Assembly (NCBI RefSeq): GCF_042658845.1
Contig: NZ_JBHSRI010000002.1
Location: 248,001 to 312,000, forward strand
Reading direction: 5' to 3'
DNA: 64,000 nt
Source of the DNA: Paenisporosarcina macmurdoensis
Lineage (GTDB): Bacteria; Bacillota; Bacilli; Bacillales_A; Planococcaceae
In this document: in pieces, positions 43,704 to 51,696 of the stretch
Layout: each line of letters begins with the position of its first letter
Numbering within the stretch: position 1 is the first letter of the stretch
Notes under the pieces: generated by a model
Databases searched by the model: none
Seen by the model: only the letters and a program-made list of their open reading frames with translations
What the model was told of the DNA's origin: nothing
Position numbers and translations under genes: made by a program

Positions 43704-43994
43704 AGTCCATTTATGGCAATTTACGATATAACTTAACAAAATTTCGCAAGTTGTGTCTTCAAGACGTGAGCTTATTTGATGCTCATTCAAAAGACAGTTG
43801 AAATTGCACTGGAAAAATAACTCATCAAAAGTACGTCCATTATCGTGGACGCAACACATACAAGAGAACGTTATAACCCAAAATCATCGAAAGAGTTTTT
43901 AATGGTGAAATCGAGAAACGTTCGAAAATCGGTCTATCAAATCTATGAATTGATGAAAGAAAAATTCCCACCCAAAACAACATCTACCAATTAG
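43704..43994 (+). pseudogene. IS1182-type transposase remnant
   Basis: With frame changes the plus strand reads LTKFRKLCLQDVSLFD, then LIQKTVEIALEK, a stop, LIKSTSIIVDATHTRERYNP and KSSKEFLMVKSRNVRKSVYQ, ending MKEKFPPKTTSTN. The VDATHT and KARYNPKS-like block and the VRKxVYQI run are characteristic of IS1182-family DDE transposases. The 5' half, the C-terminal half and any terminal repeats are gone, and at least one frameshift and one in-frame stop are present, so it is a dead fragment. It lies between mecA and coiA beside the MITE-like repeat. Confidence 0.7.
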
Positions 43995-44090
43995 TGATTT
44001 GTTACACAATCTTATCAAGCTAGTAGGAGCTTTATGCTTTTCGGGCTTGCCTTTATATCAGAAAATTCGTAATATAATAGAAAAGGAGGA

Positions 44091-45254
44091 ATGTATATAT
44101 TAACTGCATGTATGAATAACGATAAAATGTTCACCATCACAAGAAATACGACAAAAGACCAGTTATTACTTTTGAGAAACACGAGCAAGTTTACATGCCC
44201 TCAATGCGAAGCCCCACTTCGCTTGAAAATTGGCAAAGTCGTGACACCCCATTTCGCTCATATTGTATTAACCCAATGCCTTACTTCCTTTTCAGAACGA
44301 GAAACCCCCACACATTTAATTGGTAAACAACATCTTGCTGAATTTTTTACACGTGTAGGATGTAAAGTATCAGTCGAAGCGTATTTACCTAAAATTTCTC
44401 AACGGCCAGATTTGTTAGTTCGAAATAAAAGAAATACGTTCGCGATTGAATTTCAATGCAGTGTAATCCCGATTGACGATATCGAAAAAAGAAATGTAGG
44501 ATACTTACGAATAAAAATACCTTCTATTTGGTTGCTGCGAACGCCGCCAACCATTCCTATGAACGCCCCAGGTATTTCAGTAATAAAATTGTCTAAGTTC
44601 ATTCAAGCTTTCATGAAAAATTTGCCTTCTTCAGGTAATACCATCATCACATATGACCCAACGACAGCAAAATTTATTTATATTAGTCAATTGATTCATA
44701 TAAGTGGAACGTCTTTTTTAGCGAAAATTAGAGCTCTGTCAATTGAACAGCAAACATTTCCATTCGCTCAAATAAAAATACTTACTAAAGAAGAAAGGGA
44801 AGATTACTGGAATCTATTTCAATATAAACGTTTAAAATATTTGCAGAACCGTATTCATTCAAGCCCTTTTGGTGTGAAGGATCGTTTATTAAAACTCTGT
44901 TATGAAAACAAAATACGCCCGGAAGATTTACCTTTGCATATTGGGTTTCCAATACAAGATTCTCAAGTGATACAAGCCCATCTGGTTGAATGGCAATTAG
45001 CGCTTATTAGTGCACTTAGAAAACTTCATATTCAAGTTAACGATATCACTGAGACATGGATAGAATCATTTATTTTAATGCAATGTAAATTTACTGACTT
45101 AGTGAAAGCTAAAGCTGTAATTAAATGTTATTGTCATTTCCTTCACATGCTAGATTATAATTCAGTTAATCCTATTAATTCCATTGTAGTCAGTGAATCA
45201 AAATTACTTGAACTCTTTGAGGAAGTAATAGTTGCAAATCGTTGTGAGAATTGA
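44091..45254 (+). CDS. coiA: Competence protein CoiA-like nuclease family protein
   Basis: 387 residues. An N-terminal zinc-binding-like segment (FTCPQCEAPLRLKIGKVVTPHFAH) is followed by a restriction-endonuclease-like core (RPDLLVRNKRNTFAIEFQCSVI with the E-x-Q motif), and a helical C-terminal part. CoiA is needed for transformation and recombination in streptococci and is competence-induced in B. subtilis (yjbF). The start ATG is unusually close to AAAAGGAGG, so the true initiation codon is uncertain by a few residues. A TATAAT at 44074 could serve as the promoter. It is followed by pepF, as in B. subtilis. Confidence 0.9.
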   Translation: MYILTACMNNDKMFTITRNTTKDQLLLLRNTSKFTCPQCEAPLRLKIGKVVTPHFAHIVLTQCLTSFSERETPTHLIGKQHLAEFFTRVGCKVSVEAYLPKISQRPDLLVRNKRNTFAIEFQCSVIPIDDIEKRNVGYLRIKIPSIWLLRTPPTIPMNAPGISVIKLSKFIQAFMKNLPSSGNTIITYDPTTAKFIYISQLIHISGTSFLAKIRALSIEQQTFPFAQIKILTKEEREDYWNLFQYKRLKYLQNRIHSSPFGVKDRLLKLCYENKIRPEDLPLHIGFPIQDSQVIQAHLVEWQLALISALRKLHIQVNDITETWIESFILMQCKFTDLVKAKAVIKCYCHFLHMLDYNSVNPINSIVVSESKLLELFEEVIVANRCEN

Positions 45255-45309
45255 GAAAATATAGTAGTTATTCGATTTTTCAATTAAATCGATCCGAGGG
45301 GGAAAATAA

Positions 45310-47127
45310 ATGACGACAGAAACAAAAAACAAAATTTTGACACGTAGTGAAGTCCCAACCGAATTAACATGGAAGCTTGAAGATATCTTTTCAAGTGACG
45401 ATGCCTGGGAAAGTGAATATAAAGAAGTCAGTGAACTAGCAGGCAAAGCAGATGCATTCAAAGGAACTTTTGAAAATGGTGCACAAGCGTTATATGACGC
45501 TTTAGCTTATAAGGATGAAGTATCAGAACGCATTTATCGTTTATATACCTACTCTCACATGCGCTATGATCAAGACACAACAAATAGTCATTATCAAGCT
45601 ATGGATAGCCGTATTAAGACGTTACTCGTGAAAGTATCAACAGGTTTATCATTTATGACCCCTGAAATTTTAGCGTTAGATGAAGCCAAAGTTTTGAGTT
45701 ATATAACTGAACATGAAGGATTAAGTTTATATAAACAAGTACTTAAGGAAATTAATGAAATGCGTCCACATGTTTTACCTGCTGAGCAAGAAGCATTGTT
45801 GGCTCAAGTTTCTGAAGTGACGAACGCTTCTTCTGAAACATTCAGTATGTTAAATAATGCGGATTTAGAATTCCCGACAATTAAAGATGAGAATGGGGAC
45901 GAACTGGAATTAACACACGGCCGTTATACACGCTTTTTAGAAAGTGAAGACCGTAGAGTCCGTGAAGATGCATTCCGTGCAATGTACGGCACTTACGGGA
46001 AGTTCCGCAATACATTTGCCTCAACTCTTGCTGGAAATGTAAAACGGGATAACGTGAACGCACGTGTACGTAACTATTCTTCTGCTCGTCATGCAGCTAC
46101 TTCAGAAAATCAAATTCCTGAGCAAGTGTATGATAACCTGGTCGACACAGTGAACAAAAACTTGCACTTGTTGCATCGTTACGTATCTCTTCGTAAGAAA
46201 GTTTTAGGACTAGATGAGTTGCATATGTGGGATCTTTACACACCGCTTGTAAAAGAAGCGAAAATGGAAATTCCTTATGAAGAAGCTAAAGGTATTATGC
46301 TGAAAAGCTTTGCTCCTCTTGGTGAAGAGTATGTATCAATTGCCACTAAAGGTCTTGAAAATCGATGGGTAGACGTGGTTGAAAATAAAGGCAAGCGCTC
46401 TGGTGCATATTCTTCTGGTTCATACGGGACAAACCCTTATATATTGATGAACTGGCAAGCTAATGTCAATAATTTATTTACATTAGCTCATGAGTTCGGT
46501 CATAGTTTACACAGCTATTATTCACGTGCGAGCCAACCATTTGTATATGGTAATTATTCGATTTTCGTGGCGGAAGTTGCTTCAACTTGTAATGAGGCTC
46601 TGTTAAATGAACATATGCTTAATACAATTGAAGACGATCAAAAACGTATTTATTTATTAAACTATTGGTTAGAAGGATTCCGTGGGACTGTTTTCCGTCA
46701 AACGATGTTTGCTGAATTTGAGCATTTAATTCACAAAATGGATCAAGATGGGGATGCATTAACTGCAGACAAATTAACTGAAGTTTATTATGAATTGAAT
46801 AAAAAATATTTTGGTGATGATTTAGTAGTAGACGAGGAAATTGGTCTTGAGTGGGCACGAATTCCGCATTTTTACTATAATTATTATGTCTACCAATATG
46901 CAACTGGCTATAGTGCTGCGGTAGCGTTAAGCAATCAAATTTTGTCAGAAGGCCAACCTGCAGTTGAACGGTATATTAATAAATTCTTAAAAGCAGGTTG
47001 TTCGGATACTCCGATTGAAGTGCTCAAAAAAGCTGGTGTAGATATGACTTCTGCATCACCTATCGAAGAAGCATGTAAAGTCTTTGAACAGAAGCTTAAT
47101 GAATTAGAGAAATTACTACTTAAATAA
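45310..47127 (+). CDS. pepF: Oligoendopeptidase F (M3B metallopeptidase)
   Basis: 605 residues. The zinc motif HEFGH lies at residues 394-398, with a third ligand Glu in FVAEVASTCNEALL further on. N-terminal helical domains (ELTWKLEDIFSSDDAWESEY) and the C-terminal GYSAAVALSNQIL segment match PepF. It degrades short peptides of about 7-17 residues in the cytoplasm, which suits a genome segment with two peptide importers. GAGGGGG precedes ATG 45310. B. subtilis yjbG occupies the same position. Confidence 0.96.
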   Translation: MTTETKNKILTRSEVPTELTWKLEDIFSSDDAWESEYKEVSELAGKADAFKGTFENGAQALYDALAYKDEVSERIYRLYTYSHMRYDQDTTNSHYQAMDSRIKTLLVKVSTGLSFMTPEILALDEAKVLSYITEHEGLSLYKQVLKEINEMRPHVLPAEQEALLAQVSEVTNASSETFSMLNNADLEFPTIKDENGDELELTHGRYTRFLESEDRRVREDAFRAMYGTYGKFRNTFASTLAGNVKRDNVNARVRNYSSARHAATSENQIPEQVYDNLVDTVNKNLHLLHRYVSLRKKVLGLDELHMWDLYTPLVKEAKMEIPYEEAKGIMLKSFAPLGEEYVSIATKGLENRWVDVVENKGKRSGAYSSGSYGTNPYILMNWQANVNNLFTLAHEFGHSLHSYYSRASQPFVYGNYSIFVAEVASTCNEALLNEHMLNTIEDDQKRIYLLNYWLEGFRGTVFRQTMFAEFEHLIHKMDQDGDALTADKLTEVYYELNKKYFGDDLVVDEEIGLEWARIPHFYYNYYVYQYATGYSAAVALSNQILSEGQPAVERYINKFLKAGCSDTPIEVLKKAGVDMTSASPIEEACKVFEQKLNELEKLLLK

Positions 47128-47194
47128 AATGGAGGGGGCTGTCCTAATGTCATGAAATATGACTATGGGCAGTTCCTTTTTTTATTTAGAGAGA

Positions 47195-47320
47195 TTGATT
47201 TCCGTTACAGGCGGACGCTTTCCGCGGGCATGGCCTCAGCCTCCTCGTCGAGCAAGCTCGCCTGCGGGGTCTTCCGCTCATGCTATTTCCGCTGGAGTCG
47301 CCGCCTTTCACTCCAATCAA
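47195..47320. repeat. MITE-like palindromic repeat, copy 2 (uninterrupted)
   Basis: About 125 bp beginning GATTTCCGTTACAGGCGG and ending CCGCCTTTCACTCCAATCA, with imperfect inverted ends and an internal palindrome GAGCAAGCTC. It matches the copy at 43408-43598 with few substitutions but lacks its hairpin insert. It lies just downstream of pepF. Short frames that cross it are not credible genes. Confidence 0.78.
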
Positions 47321-47496
47321 AAAAATATTATCATGTGCAAAACAGATAATATTAACTGGTGACAATATTCAAAAATAAGTTGAGAAGAAGGACTTATTTT
47401 TCTCTACTTATTTTATATTAAGGATTTACTAGACAGACCCTTTTTAATTATTTAGATATAACATTATGGTAGTAAGTAAAAATGAATATATCATGA

Positions 47497-47511
47497 CTGG
47501 AAGCGCTTACT
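47497..47511 (+). promoter_or_regulatory. cre-like site upstream of roxS
   Basis: CTGGAAGCGCTTACT fits the CcpA consensus WTGNAANCGNWWNCW at every position but the first. It lies about 50 bp before the -35 of the small RNA, suggesting carbon-catabolite control. Confidence 0.55.
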
Positions 47512-47521
47512 CTATGACGAT

Positions 47522-47573
47522 TTTGTGAAAAAGATTGTGAAAGATTGATTTATTCGTTATGTCATGATATCGT
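47522..47573 (+). promoter_or_regulatory. roxS promoter with ResD-like boxes
   Basis: TTGATT (47545-47550), 17 bp, TATCGT (47568-47573). Just upstream lie TTTGTGAAA (47522) and ATTGTGAAA (47534), direct repeats like the ResD box TTTGTGAAT. The predicted start is near 47580. Confidence 0.65.
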
Positions 47574-47578
47574 TAAAA

Positions 47579-47594
47579 TGTGAAATAAATCACA
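47579..47594 (+). promoter_or_regulatory. Rex-type operator at the 5' end of roxS
   Basis: TGTGAAATAAATCACA is a palindrome (TGTGA-N6-TCACA) placed on the predicted transcription start. B. subtilis roxS is repressed by the NADH sensor Rex at an equivalent place. FNR/CRP-type sites have the same half-sites, so the binding protein is inferred from the gene. Confidence 0.65.
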
Positions 47595-47697
47595 TACAAA
47601 CACACACCCCTTTGTTTGAACGTGAACATTTCTCCCATCCCCTTTGTGAAATAAAAAAGAACCGCCTCTCCAGAAATGGAGTAGGCGGTTCTTTATT
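47580..47697 (+). ncRNA. roxS: Regulatory small RNA RoxS/RsaE
   Basis: An approximately 118-nt RNA gene between pepF and yjbH, the conserved place of RoxS in B. subtilis and RsaE in Staphylococcus. It carries the family's two single-stranded C-rich motifs, CACCCCTTTGTTTGAA (from about 47605) and TCTCCCATCCCCTTTGTG (from about 47631), and the 5' end GAAATAAATCACATAC. It finishes with a strong terminator (AAAGAACCGCC...GGCGGTTCTTT, 47655-47697). RoxS/RsaE pairs through its CCC motifs with Shine-Dalgarno sequences of TCA-cycle and redox genes. The C-rich motifs are nearly identical to those I know from RsaE. Its regulators are suggested by the adjacent sites. Confidence 0.9.
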
Positions 47698-47757
47698 TTA
47701 GCGCGACACCTTCGAACATTGAATAGCTATGTCTATTTCCAATCGCCAGCTCGCTTT

Positions 47758-48564
47758 TTATTTAGTATACGTTTTTAGTCTCCATTGATTAGTATCACCC
47801 AACGGAATTCGTTCCAATTGTTGCAACAATGTGCGTTTCTTTAATTCACGTTCTGCTGCATAGTTTGTAACGCCGTATATCGAAGCGACTTCTTTAGTTG
47901 ATAAGGTATGATAGCGTAAAAATAGTTCATCTAGTGTTGGTGGTTCTTGTCGGTTTAGCTCAATATCTAACATCTCTGCTAAAATCTTCTCATACACTTC
48001 GTAAGAATAAACACCACAAACTTTTAGTCCTTCATCTTCAATCCGTTCATTAAAGAACACCATACTCGGTGATTCTGTGACATCCATTTCATTACTGATA
48101 TAGAGGTCACATTGAAAAGCTCGTGTTGCTTCCTTAGACTGAATATCCGACTTGAATTCTTCTATATCCAAGTTTGCGTGTTCAGCAATTGACAGTAAAC
48201 TAGAATAAGTGGCTACATTCTTCGTATCCAGGAATAATTGTTCTTGTAATTTCTGAAGATAACGCATTCCAGCTCGTTTTCCTTGAAGCTCGGCTGCTTT
48301 AATAGCAACAGAAGGAAGAGCGGGATGTGTAAAATCGTCATCATTTATCGAATCATTTTTACACAATGAATTGAGAGTAGAGAGTCTTGTGCTAAGAACA
48401 ATTCGTAATGTGAAATAGTGTTCATATTCTACTTGTAATTTTCGTAAAATCGGCTGTAAATCAAAGCTTAAGGAGCAAACTGGATCTATAAAAACGTAAA
48501 GCTCAATTGGCTTTGTTGAACTCGTAGAAACAATCGCTTCGGGCGGAATCTGCAAGTTAGTCAC
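47758..48564 (-). CDS. spxH: ClpXP adaptor protein YjbH (SpxH)
   Basis: 268 residues of the YjbH family: a DsbA-like fold opening PIELYVFIDPVCSLSFDLQP, then AAELQGKRAGMRYLQKLQE, CDLYISNEMDVTESPSMVFF and EGLKVCGVYSYEVYEKIL. YjbH binds the Spx C-terminus and delivers it to ClpXP, keeping Spx low in unstressed cells. B. subtilis has DPLCPEC here, whereas this copy reads DPVCSLS, so the second Cys of the CxxC is missing. The start is GTG overlapping the yjbI stop. spx lies about 6 kb away. Confidence 0.92.
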   Translation of the reverse strand: MTNLQIPPEAIVSTSSTKPIELYVFIDPVCSLSFDLQPILRKLQVEYEHYFTLRIVLSTRLSTLNSLCKNDSINDDDFTHPALPSVAIKAAELQGKRAGMRYLQKLQEQLFLDTKNVATYSSLLSIAEHANLDIEEFKSDIQSKEATRAFQCDLYISNEMDVTESPSMVFFNERIEDEGLKVCGVYSYEVYEKILAEMLDIELNRQEPPTLDELFLRYHTLSTKEVASIYGVTNYAAERELKKRTLLQQLERIPLGDTNQWRLKTYTK

Positions 48565-48959
48565 ACGATTTCCTCCTCTTGGTCTGACCGGTTCGTCATA
48601 TGATGAGCCGTTAGTACAAGGCGATGATAGAAATCATCTCGAATTTTACCCTCTAGTCCAACTTCATCCATTGCTATAGCCATACATTCAAGCCAAGCTT
48701 GGGCTCTTTCTGGTGTTATCGGGAAGGGAATGTGTCTTGCTCGTAACATTGGGTGTCCGTGTTCCTGTGAATATATATTTGGCCCGCCTAAATATTGCGT
48801 CAAAAATTGTTTTTGTTTACGAGCAGTTTCCGTTAAGTCATCTGGGAATATAGGCTTAAGCTTTGGATGTGCCGCTACTTTTTCGTAAAACGCATCAACA
48901 AGTCGCGACAATACATCTGGACCAATTTCCTCATAAGGAATTATAGGTTTTCGGTTCAT
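48561..48959 (-). CDS. yjbI: Truncated hemoglobin, group II (YjbI)
   Basis: 132 residues with the 2/2 globin pattern: IGPDVLSRLVDAFYEKVAAHPKL, FLTQYLGGPNIYSQEHGHPMLRARH containing the proximal-helix region, and a final AHHMTNRSDQ. Group II truncated globins bind haem and react with oxygen, peroxide or NO; B. subtilis YjbI (TrHb) works with the yjbH partner locus in protection from hypochlorite and oxidised proteins. It overlaps yjbH by four bases. Family length is normal. Confidence 0.93.
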   Translation of the reverse strand: MNRKPIIPYEEIGPDVLSRLVDAFYEKVAAHPKLKPIFPDDLTETARKQKQFLTQYLGGPNIYSQEHGHPMLRARHIPFPITPERAQAWLECMAIAMDEVGLEGKIRDDFYHRLVLTAHHMTNRSDQEEEIV

Positions 48960-49120
48960 TTTTTTGAACTCCTTTGCTTTCGCTGTAATCCCATTCTATC
49001 AACCTCACGTATTTTTCTCAAACAAATCGATTTTGGAAAAAGTTCCATATCGTACTAATTAAACAAATTGCCTTTCAAACGCTTTTAAAGGGCTCCATGG
49101 AAGTCACTAATTATATCGTA

Positions 49121-49690
49121 TTAACTCCTTGCCGCTTTCATGAAACGTGCAATTTTTTTTAGGGTTTGACGCTTAGGTATTTGGTGAAGTTTGAGCAAGT
49201 CATCGAAGCTTTGTTGACCGCTTCCTACATCGGATACTTCGTACTCAACCTCGTAATCGGTAATACCTAAATATTCCGAACGATCGAAGACAAGTAATCC
49301 ACCTTGAAAGGATAATTCTGCACGCTCTGTACGAAGTGAACCGAATGCCAACAATAGCTCTGGCAACTGTTGAAATTCACAATAAATTCGGGGGTTTATT
49401 GAATGATTTCGCAAAATTTTGTCGCGTTCAATTGCTGAAATCAAGTGCGTGGTTTCCATCATAGTATGGACATTGTCAGTAGGTGCTTTTAACGTTAATT
49501 CATTGCGTTCTCCAACTACTCTTAATCGGAAGCCCATTAAAGAATCTCGTAACTGATGATTTGCTGTATCAAAATAGGTGTTAGTCTGAGCCTGAAAGTC
49601 TTGTGGTGAAATGCTAAAGGCACTGCATAGTCGATCAAACTCTTCTTTTTCTAATAGGTTTTTAAATTCTATTTCTTTTTGAATGCTCAT
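49121..49690 (-). CDS. yjbK: CYTH domain protein (YjbK-like)
   Basis: 189 residues. The CYTH signature ExExK appears as KEIEFKNLL at the N-terminus, followed by the tunnel-fold strands GFRLRVVGERNELTLKAP and DYEVEYEVSDVGSGQ. CYTH/triphosphate-tunnel proteins cleave inorganic triphosphate or triphosphorylated compounds with divalent metal. The start ATG is followed by SIQKEIE and preceded by a GGTGATCC region on the minus strand, a modest ribosome-binding site. It is divergent from the UPF0738 gene; B. subtilis has yjbK beside yjbL-yjbM. Confidence 0.9.
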   Translation of the reverse strand: MSIQKEIEFKNLLEKEEFDRLCSAFSISPQDFQAQTNTYFDTANHQLRDSLMGFRLRVVGERNELTLKAPTDNVHTMMETTHLISAIERDKILRNHSINPRIYCEFQQLPELLLAFGSLRTERAELSFQGGLLVFDRSEYLGITDYEVEYEVSDVGSGQQSFDDLLKLHQIPKRQTLKKIARFMKAARS

Positions 49691-49799
49691 TAAGGATCAC
49701 CGCCTTACTTCATATTATCCTAAAAAAATTGCAAACTGCAACAAACGAGCAGCTGTGATAAAATATGAGGTAAGTAAAGATTGAAAGGAAGAGCGTCCA

Positions 49800-50186
49800 T
49801 TGCGTAAAACTTATATTGTAGATAGCGGTGTTCAAAATGGTTCAGACATTCGCTTTTTATTACAAGAAGACCCTAACGAACTCGAAGTAAAAGCAGGTGG
49901 TCAGTTAATTACTGATACAGATAAAAATGCTTTTGTTTATTTAATGGATGTTGCGGATGGGTATACATACGTACAGTTTCCTAAGACTGTATGGCCGTTA
50001 CTTGCTGCATCACTAGAAGCAGATAAAGAACCAGTTTTGACTTGGGGACAGACTGAAATCCCACTCGACAATTTTCGAGAAGAATTAAGCATGCTTATCT
50101 TTAACATTGAAGGTAATCATAATTACGGCGAAGAGTTTTCTACCGCAGTTGAAGAAGCGTTTAAAGATCAACTGTCACTATCATAA
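49800..50186 (+). CDS. yjbL: UPF0738 family protein (YjbL-like)
   Basis: 128 residues, soluble, starting (TTG) RKTYIVDSGVQNGSDIRFLLQEDP and containing MDVADGYTYVQFPKTVWPLL. It fits UPF0738, a family of unknown function restricted to Bacilli. AAGGAAGAG lies upstream at a slightly long spacing. The next gene, the alarmone synthetase, follows after about 30 bp, so the two are probably co-transcribed. Confidence 0.85.
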   Translation: MRKTYIVDSGVQNGSDIRFLLQEDPNELEVKAGGQLITDTDKNAFVYLMDVADGYTYVQFPKTVWPLLAASLEADKEPVLTWGQTEIPLDNFREELSMLIFNIEGNHNYGEEFSTAVEEAFKDQLSLS

Positions 50187-50218
50187 AATCACGGTAATAG
50201 GGGCAAGGGGGACTCGTC

Positions 50219-50899
50219 ATGGGACAATGGGAACGATTTTTAGAGCCTTATAGACAAGCTGTAGATGAATTGAAAATTAAATTTAAGGGCATGAGAGCCC
50301 AATATGAAATAGAAAACACTAACTCACCGATTGAGTTTGTTACTGGTCGAGTGAAACCGATTGCAAGTATATATGATAAAACACTTGAAAAAGGAATCGC
50401 ATTTGAACCTTCAACACGTTTGGTACACGAACTGCAAGATATTGCAGGGTTACGCATAATGTGCCAATTTGTGGACGATATTGAAACTGTCGTGGAGTTA
50501 TTACGTAATAGACATGATATTAAAGTCGTCGAAGAGCGTGATTATATCTCACATGAAAAACCAAGTGGCTATCGATCTTATCACATGATCGTGGAATATC
50601 CTGTTCAAACCCTTCATGGCAAAATTCACATATTAGTAGAAATTCAAATTCGTACATTAGCTATGAATTTTTGGGCATCGATCGAGCATTCGTTAAACTA
50701 TAAATACAAGGGACTATTTCCCGAAGAAATAAAGAATCGTTTGCAAAGTGCAGCTGAAGCGGCATTTCGTTTAGATGAAGAAATGTCACTCATTCGTGAT
50801 GAAATTCAGGAAGCACAAAAATATTTCAGTGAAAATAAAGAGAGTGGAAATGTGAATTTCTCTACCAATACTAATGAAAGTAGGTCGAAGCATTCATGA
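50219..50899 (+). CDS. yjbM: Small alarmone synthetase (GTP pyrophosphokinase, YjbM/RelQ type)
   Basis: 226 residues. The RelA/SpoT synthetase core is present without hydrolase or regulatory domains: FVTGRVKPIASIYDKTLEKG, LQDIAGLRIMCQFVDDIETV, YISHEKPSGYRSYHMIVEYP and VEIQIRTLAMNFWASIEHSL. B. subtilis YjbM (SasB) makes (p)ppGpp as a tetramer. The C-terminal tail after about 205 is polar and variable. GGGGG precedes ATG 50219 and the stop overlaps the NAD kinase start (ATGA). Confidence 0.95.
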   Translation: MGQWERFLEPYRQAVDELKIKFKGMRAQYEIENTNSPIEFVTGRVKPIASIYDKTLEKGIAFEPSTRLVHELQDIAGLRIMCQFVDDIETVVELLRNRHDIKVVEERDYISHEKPSGYRSYHMIVEYPVQTLHGKIHILVEIQIRTLAMNFWASIEHSLNYKYKGLFPEEIKNRLQSAAEAAFRLDEEMSLIRDEIQEAQKYFSENKESGNVNFSTNTNESRSKHS

Positions 50900-51696
50900 A
50901 ATTTGCCATCCAATCACGTAATGATGCATACTCCAACAAACTCATGGCTCAAGCAAGAACATATTTGTCGGATTTTGGGTTAGAGTGGAATGAAGACTCA
51001 CCTGATATCGTCATTTCGATTGGTGGAGATGGCACTCTACTGCATGCCTTCCATCGATATCGGGAGCAATTGTCTACAGTAGCATTTGTAGGAATCCACA
51101 CGGGGCATTTAGGTTTTTATGCGGATTGGAAACCTGCTGAAATCGAAAAATTAGTGATTTCGATTGCTAAAAAAGAATTTGAAGTCATTCAATATCCGCT
51201 TCTTGAAGCAACTATTAATTATCGCAATATCGATGAGCAGAGCGTCTACTTAGCTTTAAATGAAAGTACGGTTAAATCACCTGATGTGACATTAGTGATG
51301 GATGTAGAGCTTAATGATAGTCATTTTGAACGCTTCCGTGGAGATGGGCTTTGTATGTCAACGCCTTCAGGCAGTACGGCTTACAATAAGGCACTTGGTG
51401 GAGCTGTGCTTCACCCTTCATTAGAAGCTATGCAATTAACCGAAATGGCTTCTATTAACAACCGTGTTTTCCGTACAGTAGGAGCGCCACTTATTTTGCC
51501 AGCACATCATACCTGCGTCTTAAAGCCAGTTAAAGCTCTTGACTTTATGGTGACGATTGATCATTTGCAATTGCTACATAAAGACGTCAAATCCATACAA
51601 TACCGTGTCGCAAAAGAAAAGGTACGATTCGCAAGGTTCCGCCCATTCCCATTTTGGAAACGCGTGCATGATTCGTTTATTGATAGCGATGTCTAA
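50896..51696 (+). CDS. nadK: NAD kinase
   Basis: 266 residues. The conserved GGDGT loop (SIGGDGTLLHAFH, about residues 35-48), the NE/D motif ALNESTVKS, and DGLCMSTPSGSTAYNKALGG with its Asp-Gly are diagnostic. It phosphorylates NAD to NADP. The ATG overlaps the yjbM stop by four bases, and the next gene's start overlaps this gene's end, giving the tight yjbM-yjbN-yjbO arrangement of B. subtilis. Confidence 0.96.
   Translation: MKFAIQSRNDAYSNKLMAQARTYLSDFGLEWNEDSPDIVISIGGDGTLLHAFHRYREQLSTVAFVGIHTGHLGFYADWKPAEIEKLVISIAKKEFEVIQYPLLEATINYRNIDEQSVYLALNESTVKSPDVTLVMDVELNDSHFERFRGDGLCMSTPSGSTAYNKALGGAVLHPSLEAMQLTEMASINNRVFRTVGAPLILPAHHTCVLKPVKALDFMVTIDHLQLLHKDVKSIQYRVAKEKVRFARFRPFPFWKRVHDSFIDSDV

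Noticed and set aside
43659..43859. Minus-strand 66-residue frame
   Set aside because: It is antisense to the transposase remnant, whose plus-strand reading gives recognisable IS1182 motifs.
47152..47362. Two overlapping 65-67 residue frames after pepF
   Set aside because: They lie within the palindromic MITE-like repeat and its flanks, and have no conserved start.
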